Shown here: piece by piece, positions 7,169 to 11,465 of the stretch
How positions within the stretch are numbered: the stretch's first letter is position 1
How the letters are laid out: every line of letters begins with the position of its first letter
DNA from: WJLY01 sp964562405
GTDB taxonomy: Bacteria; Joyebacterota; Joyebacteria; Joyebacterales; Joyebacteraceae
Direction of reading: 5' to 3'
Length of the DNA stretch: 11,465 bases
Assembly (NCBI GenBank): GCA_964562405.1
Contig: CAZLTC010000074.1
Span: forward strand, 1 to 11,465
The notes under the pieces: generated by a model
Told to the model about the DNA's origin: nothing
Seen by the model: the letters and a program-made list of their open reading frames with translations, nothing else
Databases searched by the model: none
Position numbers and translations under genes: made by a program

Positions 7169-9316
7169 CTACTCCAACGCAGCGACCTGCCGCGTCGTGA
7201 AGCACTCGACCGCCCGGAACGTGGCCAGCATGACTCTCTCTATCTCAAGATACGAAATGGGCGACGCTTTGCCTTCCCAAATGGAGGACAGGAACACCTT
7301 CATCATCTCGGGCTGGCCCTTGTTCTGTGACGCCAGTCGCTTCGTCCAGGGCTTCCCACTTCCGTAGACCTTGAGTTCCTTGAAGTCCGTGATGACCGCC
7401 GAAGCGCCGGCCCGGTGCACCTCTATGTACTCCTTCGGGAGCGACTTCCCTCCGTTGGCCAGATACGAGACGACGCCGATCGATCCGTTCTCGAACCGCA
7501 GCGATATGTTCACGATGTCGCCCAGGTGCTGGGGCTCGTCCATCGCCGTCGCGTAAACCTCGACGGGGAGCGAACCGTTGACGTAGGTCAGGTAGTCGAT
7601 GAAGTGGCATGCCTCACCAATGATCCTGCCGCCGCCGACCTCCGGCAGCTGCATCCAGTGGTCGGCGTCCATCGGGCCGGCATTCACCCGATACAGCATC
7701 GACATCGTTCCCTCAGGAACGCGGGCGCGGAGAGCTTCAGTGAGTGGAGAGAACCGTCGGTTGAAACCGACCATCAATGTCGGCGCATGGCCCTCGTCCG
7801 CCAGTCTGGTGACGGTTGACGTGATCTCGCCCAACTCCTCGACGTTCAGGCAGAGCGGTTTCTCGACGAAGACGTTGCGGCCGTGTTGCAGCGCATCGAG
7901 GACATACTTCGCGTGAGTGTCGTGCCTGGATGCGATGAAGACCGTGTTGACGGTCTGGTCCTTCCAGATGTCGTCCTCGTCGGACGTGCAGAACTCGAAG
8001 CCGTAGCGGTCGGCGACCGATCTCGCTCCGGTTCCCGACGACGTCACGACTCCCTTCAAGATGACGTCGCTGTCCTTCAGGTTCGGGAGCAGGTTGTTCA
8101 TCGCGTAGCTGCCCGCCCCGAAGAACGCCACTCCGATCTTCCCGGCCGGACTGACCGCGCCTGTTATGATCTTGGTCGGCTCGGGGATCTTCTCGACGTC
8201 GTACTCTATGAGCATCCCCAGGTGGTGTTCCTCGCCCCCGAGGATGATGTCGTAGGCCTTAGGCGCGTCTTCGAGGCTGAACCTGTGGGTCGTCAGGTAG
8301 TCGATGTCGATTACCCCGGTCCGGAGCATGTCCTGGAAGGCCTGCATGTTGCGGTTCTCCGTCCAGCGCACGAAGTCGGGCGGATAGTCCAACCCGCGTT
8401 CCTCGTAGTCCACGTCGTAGCGGCCCGGGCCGTACGAGCACGACATCCGGAGTTCGAGCTCCTTCTTGTAGTATGTGTCTCGCTCGAAGCCGGTCGGGAC
8501 GTTGCCGACGATCACGACCACGCCCTTCCTCCTGAGCAGCCTGCCCGCCAGGTCGACCGGGCCCGTGCTCGATGTCGCCGCGGTGATGATCACCGCATCG
8601 GCTCCGATGCCGCCCGTGAAATCGTGAACCGCCTGCTCGAGTGCCGAGTCGCCTGTCTCGAAGGCGAGGTCTGCGGAGCGCTCGCGTGCCAGCCCAACGA
8701 CCTTCGGATTGATGTCGACACCGACCACTCTCTGTCCGCCTGCCTTCAGCATGAGACCGGTAAGCTGGCCAAGGAGTCCAAGGCCGATGACGACGCACGT
8801 CTCGCCGACCCTCAGGTCGGCCTGCCGAATGCCCTGCAGCGCGATCGCTCCCACGGTGTTGTAGGCCGCGCGGTCCAGCCTGGCACCGGCCGGGAGCTTC
8901 ACGCAGAGGTTCTTCGGCACGACCACGTACTCGGCGTGGTTAGCATAGCCGGCGCCGCCGCAGGCCACCAGGTCTCCTGGTGCGATGCCGTGGACGTCCG
9001 GCGCCACCGCGATGACCTCGCCGGCGCTGCTGTACCCCAGCGGCGAGTGGGCGTCGAGTTTCTTCATCACGGCGCGGTAGGTCTGCACCAGGCCCTTCGT
9101 CTTGAGAGTATCCAGCACCTGCTTCGCCTGCTGCGGACGCTCCTTCGCCTTCCCCAGATAGCTCTTCCTCGCGGCGCTCACCGTGCTGCCCTCTGTGCCG
9201 GCACTGATGACCGAGTAGCGGTTTCGCACGAGCAGGGTGCCCGGCGCCAGCAGCGGCATCGGAACGTCAAGCACGCGGAGTCTGCCTTCCTTCAGCTTCT
9301 GGGTAAGCTGCCTCAT
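7169..9316 (-). CDS. Bi-domain oxidoreductase: zinc-ADH-like (MDR) fused to Gfo/Idh/MocA
   Basis: A 715-residue fusion, probably cytoplasmic, of two NAD(P)-dependent dehydrogenase modules. Residues ~1-375 form an MDR module: a GroES-like part with ISAGTEGS (37-44), a Rossmann motif GLGLLG (178-183) and an acidic residue in VVGVDIN (197-203) suggesting NAD(H). The usual catalytic zinc cysteine is absent at the SAGTEG position. Residues ~392-715 form a Gfo/Idh/MocA module with GAGSYA (400-405), the EKP motif in VEKPLCL (484-490) and GEACHFID (567-574), whose His fits the catalytic site. Such fusions are common in polysaccharide clusters, where a role in sugar oxidation or isomerisation is presumed; the reaction is not established. 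GTG 9319 and ATG 9316 are adjacent; AAAGGGAG upstream allows either, and I choose ATG. It is the first gene after the promoter at 9551-9579. Confidence 0.93.
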   Translation of the reverse strand: MRQLTQKLKEGRLRVLDVPMPLLAPGTLLVRNRYSVISAGTEGSTVSAARKSYLGKAKERPQQAKQVLDTLKTKGLVQTYRAVMKKLDAHSPLGYSSAGEVIAVAPDVHGIAPGDLVACGGAGYANHAEYVVVPKNLCVKLPAGARLDRAAYNTVGAIALQGIRQADLRVGETCVVIGLGLLGQLTGLMLKAGGQRVVGVDINPKVVGLARERSADLAFETGDSALEQAVHDFTGGIGADAVIITAATSSTGPVDLAGRLLRRKGVVVIVGNVPTGFERDTYYKKELELRMSCSYGPGRYDVDYEERGLDYPPDFVRWTENRNMQAFQDMLRTGVIDIDYLTTHRFSLEDAPKAYDIILGGEEHHLGMLIEYDVEKIPEPTKIITGAVSPAGKIGVAFFGAGSYAMNNLLPNLKDSDVILKGVVTSSGTGARSVADRYGFEFCTSDEDDIWKDQTVNTVFIASRHDTHAKYVLDALQHGRNVFVEKPLCLNVEELGEITSTVTRLADEGHAPTLMVGFNRRFSPLTEALRARVPEGTMSMLYRVNAGPMDADHWMQLPEVGGGRIIGEACHFIDYLTYVNGSLPVEVYATAMDEPQHLGDIVNISLRFENGSIGVVSYLANGGKSLPKEYIEVHRAGASAVITDFKELKVYGSGKPWTKRLASQNKGQPEMMKVFLSSIWEGKASPISYLEIERVMLATFRAVECFTTRQVAALE

Positions 9317-9544
9317 CACGCTCCCTTTCCTGCAACAGGTCTCATAGAACTATCACCCACAGGGCAACTTACAACAATCGTGCCACGATTGGCGGCGGAG
9401 TGCGTGTGACCGTCGGGTTTGAGCCGGTTTTCCGGCAGACACGCGGAATCCCGCTGCACAGCCAGCAAGGTGCAGCCCAGCCCTGGTCAAGCATGCCCCG
9501 TTGCGCCTGGCGTACACGCCTCAGTGTGCGCAGACGATGTGCAA
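9317..9544 (-). promoter_or_regulatory. Long structured 5' leader of the polysaccharide operon
   Basis: About 228 nt separate the predicted transcription start (~9544) from the first gene. The minus-strand RNA can form several hairpins. One has a perfect 7-bp stem GCTGCAC/GTGCAGC with a 10-nt loop (9453-9476). A second is a 6-bp outer stem (9402-9407 with 9439-9444) enclosing GCCGG-AAAA-CCGGC (9423-9436). A third is the dyad at 9375-9391. I recognise no known riboswitch class and no JUMPstart/ops element. A 41-codon ATG frame lies at 9369-9494 but has only a weak ribosome site. The leader may serve antitermination or attenuation, but this is inference from length and folding potential. Confidence 0.45.
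9375..9391. promoter_or_regulatory. Perfect 17-bp dyad, candidate operator or hairpin
   Basis: CAATCGTGCCACGATTG is an uninterrupted inverted repeat of 8+1+8 bp, ending about 58 bp upstream of the oxidoreductase start. Its length and odd centre are like operators of LacI- or GntR-type repressors. In RNA the same bases could form a short stem followed by TTGTAAGTT. No regulator gene is in the window, so the binding partner is unknown. Confidence 0.45.
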
Positions 9545-9550
9545 GGCTAG

Positions 9551-9579
9551 AGTCTATCGGAGGACCGGGAGGGTGTCAA
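9551..9579 (-). promoter_or_regulatory. Sigma70-type promoter of the polysaccharide operon
   Basis: On the minus strand a perfect -35 box TTGACA (9579-9574) is followed after 17 bp by TAGACT (9556-9551), a 4-of-6 match to TATAAT. Transcription should start near 9544. The box lies only 25 bp beyond the radical SAM stop, so the housekeeping gene and the polysaccharide operon are probably separate units. It is the best promoter match I found in the window. Confidence 0.7.
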
Positions 9580-9604
9580 CGAGACCGGGGCCGGCCAAGC
9601 GACC

Positions 9605-10429
9605 TCAGAAGACGGCATCGACGTTGATGCCGACCGAGCGGGCGGCCTCGTCGACGTGCCGTCTGAGCGCGCGCTCGTAGCCCTCGGGATCCTCCCTGGC
9701 CGCGCTCAGGACGTCAACGGCGTCGGGGAAGCTGCGACGCACCACGGGATGGACGCTCGCCCACACCTTCGGATAGAGATTGAGTCGGTCCACGAGAACG
9801 CGGCCGGCGCCAGAGTCACGCATGGCCTCGAGCACCTCCGTGACGGCCTCCTCCGAGTCCGAGAGCCCCGGCAGCACAGGCCCGAAGAATCCCCAGACGT
9901 CGATGCCGAGGTTCGCGAGTTCTCGCATGGCCGCCAGCCTGCGCGCGGGCGCGGCCGCCCCGGGCTCGAAGACGGCGGCGACGTCCGGGTCAAGCGTCGT
10001 CACCGTGAAGCCGACACTCACGCCCGGGATGCGCTTGAGCACGTCCGCGTCGCGAACGACGAGGTCCGACTTCGTGAGGACGCCTACGTCGAACCCGGGG
10101 ACCTCAGTGAAGACCTCAAGACACGCTCTCGTGACGCGGTAGTCGTGCTCAACTTGCTGGTAGGGGTCGCAGACTGTGCCGAACGAAACGACGCCCGGTG
10201 TCCTTCGCCTCGCCTCGCGCGCGAGCACCTCGGGCGCATTGATCTTGACGCCCACGAACTCACCCCAGGGGTCATCGATGCGCAGGAACTTCTTCATGAA
10301 CGTGGCGTAGCAGTAGACGCAAGCGTGCTGGCAACCGACGTACGGGTTAACCGCGTAGTCGAGCCCCGGTATCTTCGAGCGCGTCATCACGCTCTTGGCT
10401 GTCGTCTCGAACACGCGAGGGACGGCCAC
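9605..10429 (-). CDS. SplB-like radical SAM protein
   Basis: A 274-residue protein with the radical SAM cluster motif C33-QHA-C37-VY-C40 (CX3CX2C) preceded by YVGCQHACVYCY, which binds a 4Fe-4S cluster and S-adenosylmethionine. Other landmarks are IKINAPEVL after residue 60, SFGTVCDPYQ and VLTKSDL, typical of the branch related to spore photoproduct lyase (SPL/SplB-like, COG1533) found in many anaerobes and archaea. Most members have no known substrate, and true DNA-repair lyase activity should not be assumed; the organism shows no sign of sporulation here. The open frame reaches 10519, inside tRNA-Lys, so the start must be later. GTG 10429 has GGGAGG 4 nt upstream. Arg codons near the start are mostly CGC. 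It lies about 60 nt after tRNA-Lys with a hairpin between them. Confidence 0.88.
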   Translation of the reverse strand: MAVPRVFETTAKSVMTRSKIPGLDYAVNPYVGCQHACVYCYATFMKKFLRIDDPWGEFVGVKINAPEVLAREARRRTPGVVSFGTVCDPYQQVEHDYRVTRACLEVFTEVPGFDVGVLTKSDLVVRDADVLKRIPGVSVGFTVTTLDPDVAAVFEPGAAAPARRLAAMRELANLGIDVWGFFGPVLPGLSDSEEAVTEVLEAMRDSGAGRVLVDRLNLYPKVWASVHPVVRRSFPDAVDVLSAAREDPEGYERALRRHVDEAARSVGINVDAVF

Positions 10430-10454
10430 GGCACCTCCCTGCGACTGAAGAGGA

Positions 10455-10485
10455 ACCGGCCGCCCTCGCGCTGAGAGCGGCCGGT
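10455..10485 (-). terminator. GC-rich hairpin after tRNA-Lys, probable terminator
   Basis: A perfect 9-bp stem (ACCGGCCGC at 10455-10463 with GCGGCCGGT at 10477-10485) and a 13-nt loop begin 4 nt after the CCA end of tRNA-Lys. On the minus strand it is followed by TTCCTCTTC, which is pyrimidine-rich but not a clean T-run. It may end the ssb/tRNA transcript or mark the tRNA 3' processing boundary. The radical SAM ribosome site lies just downstream. Confidence 0.5.
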
Positions 10486-10489
10486 CATC

Positions 10490-10566
<77 letters not shown>

Positions 10567-10593
10567 GTAGTATGTCACGAGTCGTGCGGCCTG

Positions 10594-11025
10594 CTAGAAC
10601 GGCAGGTCGTCGTCCTCGATCTTGACCGTATCTGCTTCAAAGTCAGGCGTTTCTTCCTGACCGCCGGAACCGCCGCCCTGGTCCGAGCCACGGCTGCCGA
10701 GCATCTGCATATTCTGAGCTACGACCTCTGTGGTCTTGCGCTGGGCCCCCTGCTTGTCCTCCCAGCTGCGCGTCGTCAGCCGGCCCTCGATGTAGACCTG
10801 GCGGCCCTTGTGAAGGTACTGCCCGCATATCTCGGCGAGCCTCCCCCACGCGACGATGCGATGCCACTCGGTCCGCTCCTGCTTCTGGCCTTCCTTGTCG
10901 TTCCACGTCTCGTTGGTCGCGAGCGTGAACGTCGCCACCGACGTGCCGCTCGGGGTCTGACGCAGCTCGGGGTCGCTGCCGAGGTTCCCGATCAGGATGA
11001 CCTTGTTGACTCCTCTTGATGCCAT
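10594..11025 (-). CDS. ssb: Single-stranded DNA-binding protein
   Basis: A 143-residue SSB that coats single-stranded DNA during replication, repair and recombination. The OB fold fills about residues 1-110 with NKVILIGNLGSDPELR (7-22), TEWHRIVAWG (52-61) and YIEGRL (78-83). A glycine/serine-rich linker follows, and the acidic tip DDDLPF at the C-terminus is the standard docking site for partner proteins. ATG 11025 is preceded by GAGGGAAGTGCC, a good ribosome site. The gene is not next to rpsF or rpsR, where ssb is often found, but between tRNA-His and tRNA-Lys on the same strand. A possible promoter and two hairpin types occupy the upstream gap. It could be the main SSB or a second copy; the complete OB fold and acidic tail favour a functional chromosomal SSB. 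Confidence 0.97.
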   Translation of the reverse strand: MASRGVNKVILIGNLGSDPELRQTPSGTSVATFTLATNETWNDKEGQKQERTEWHRIVAWGRLAEICGQYLHKGRQVYIEGRLTTRSWEDKQGAQRKTTEVVAQNMQMLGSRGSDQGGGSGGQEETPDFEADTVKIEDDDLPF

Positions 11026-11055
11026 GGCACTTCCCTCACTAGGGGTGTATCACTT

Positions 11056-11074
11056 CCCGGCTCAATGCGCCGGG
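11056..11074 (-). repeat. Hairpin in ssb 5' untranslated region
   Basis: CCCGGC (11056-11061) and GCCGGG (11069-11074) can pair across a 7-nt loop, about 30 nt upstream of the ssb start on the minus strand. It does not cover the ribosome site and has no T-run after it. Its role is unknown. Confidence 0.3.
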
Positions 11075-11125
11075 GCTTCAGGGGTTCGTCCGTCAGGGTT
11101 AGTTCCGGCCCCCGAAGTGTCACAC

Positions 11126-11154
11126 AGCTTACCATTCCTGCCGCGTTCCCGCAA
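11126..11154 (-). promoter_or_regulatory. Weak candidate promoter for ssb
   Basis: Minus-strand TTGCGG (11154-11149), 17 bp, TAAGCT (11131-11126). Both boxes match the consensus only in part (each 3 of 6), but the spacing is ideal and the -10 keeps the TA...T core. A start near 11119 would leave a leader of about 94 nt. Read-through from the tRNA array is the alternative. Confidence 0.3.
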
Positions 11155-11166
11155 GGGCCGAGTGTC

Positions 11167-11235
11167 CTCCCGGAGCGGGTGTCTCCGGGAGCTGCGGTGC
11201 CTGGTGCATCCCCCGGAGCGGGTGTCTCCGGGAGA
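11167..11235 (-). repeat. Two copies of a 23-bp hairpin-forming repeat
   Basis: The same 23 bp (CCCGGAG, loop CGGGTGT, CTCCGGG, AG on the plus strand) occurs at 11169-11191 and 11212-11234, 43 bp apart start to start. Copy one has a 9-bp perfect stem (11167-11175 with 11183-11191). Copy two has 7 perfect pairs that extend to about 10 on the minus-strand RNA through one G-U pair. They lie directly downstream of tRNA-His and before ssb. No T-run follows. They could be transcription terminators, processing signals or members of a genomic REP-like family. Confidence 0.75.
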
Positions 11236-11240
11236 CGACG

Positions 11241-11317
11241 TGGGGTGGAAGACGGGGATCGAACCCGCGACCACTGGAGCCACAGTCCAGCGCTCTACCA
11301 GCTGAGCTACTTCCACC
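11241..11317 (-). tRNA. tRNA-His (anticodon GTG)
   Basis: A complete 77-nt tRNA counting the encoded extra G at position -1, which faces the discriminator C73, the hallmark of tRNA-His. The acceptor is GTGGAAG/CTTCCAC; the anticodon stem CTGGA/TCCAG carries loop CTGTGGC, giving GTG; the T arm contains TTCGATC; CCA is encoded. It begins 9 nt after tRNA-Arg. Confidence 0.96.
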
Positions 11318-11326
11318 GTTCGTTTA

Positions 11327-11404
<78 letters not shown>

Positions 11405-11407
11405 GCC

Positions 11408-11465
<58 letters not shown>

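Noticed and set aside
7883..9409. 508-codon open frame on the plus strand
   Set aside because: It is antisense to the clearly recognisable bi-domain oxidoreductase; its translation is rich in Arg, Val, Asp and His without domain motifs, as expected for a GC-rich shadow frame.
9369..9494. 41-codon ATG frame in the operon leader (three Cys, two Trp)
   Set aside because: It could be a leader peptide, but there is only a weak GGGG before the ATG, no run of a regulatory amino acid and no terminator/antiterminator pair that I can define.
9320..9600. JUMPstart/ops element (GGCGGTAGC) or c-di-GMP riboswitch in the leader
   Set aside because: Reading the minus strand of this gap, I found neither the ops core nor the conserved riboswitch core sequences.
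11062..11316. 84-codon frame reading through tRNA-His
   Set aside because: It begins inside the tRNA; translations starting like MEVAQLVERW are a well-known artefact of tRNA genes.

Overview
The window looks like a piece of a moderately GC-rich (roughly 60 % by eye) bacterial chromosome. Every gene I can support lies on the minus strand, so the order of transcription runs from the right end to the left end. The mix of an SplB-like radical SAM protein, tRNAs with encoded CCA, frequent GTG/TTG starts and a Gtr/CapA-type polysaccharide cluster would fit an anaerobic Actinomycetota (Coriobacteriia-like) lineage. Other high-GC bacteria, such as delta-proteobacterial groups, are not excluded, and no marker here fixes the phylum.

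Right part (about 9605-11465), housekeeping: a tRNA array Pro(TGG, cut by the window edge)-Arg(TCT)-His(GTG), then two near-identical hairpins, then ssb, tRNA-Lys(CTT), a GC-rich terminator-like hairpin and an SplB-like radical SAM gene. ssb is not next to rpsF/rpsR here but sits inside a tRNA neighbourhood.

Middle (9317-9604): a 288-bp non-coding stretch. It holds the best promoter of the window (TTGACA, 17 bp, TAGACT on the minus strand) followed by about 230 nt of leader. The leader can form several hairpins and contains a perfect 17-bp dyad.

Left part (1-9316), a surface-polysaccharide operon that continues past base 1. In order of transcription: a fused zinc-ADH-like/Gfo-Idh-MocA oxidoreductase; a GtrB-like family 2 glycosyltransferase with two C-terminal membrane segments; a GtrA-family membrane protein; a GT-C-type multi-pass membrane protein; a GT4 glycosyltransferase; a CapA (PGA_cap) phosphoesterase-like protein; a CapK/PaaK-like adenylate-forming ligase; and the N-terminal third of a second GT4 glycosyltransferase. 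Four junctions overlap by 4-10 bp, which suggests coupled translation.

How they may work together: the fused oxidoreductase could make or modify a sugar precursor, and the two GT4 enzymes would act on the cytoplasmic side. The GT2-GtrA-GT-C trio would make a polyprenyl-phosphate sugar, move it across the membrane and attach it outside. CapA and CapK may add or process a non-sugar substituent. No Wzx/Wzy, Wza/Wzc or poly-gamma-glutamate synthase gene is visible. The polysaccharide genes use arginine codons differently from the radical SAM gene, which hints that the cluster has another history than the housekeeping part. I found nothing that can be called a proven new system. The best leads are the structured operon leader, the CapA-CapK pair without a polyglutamate context, and the tandem hairpin repeat.
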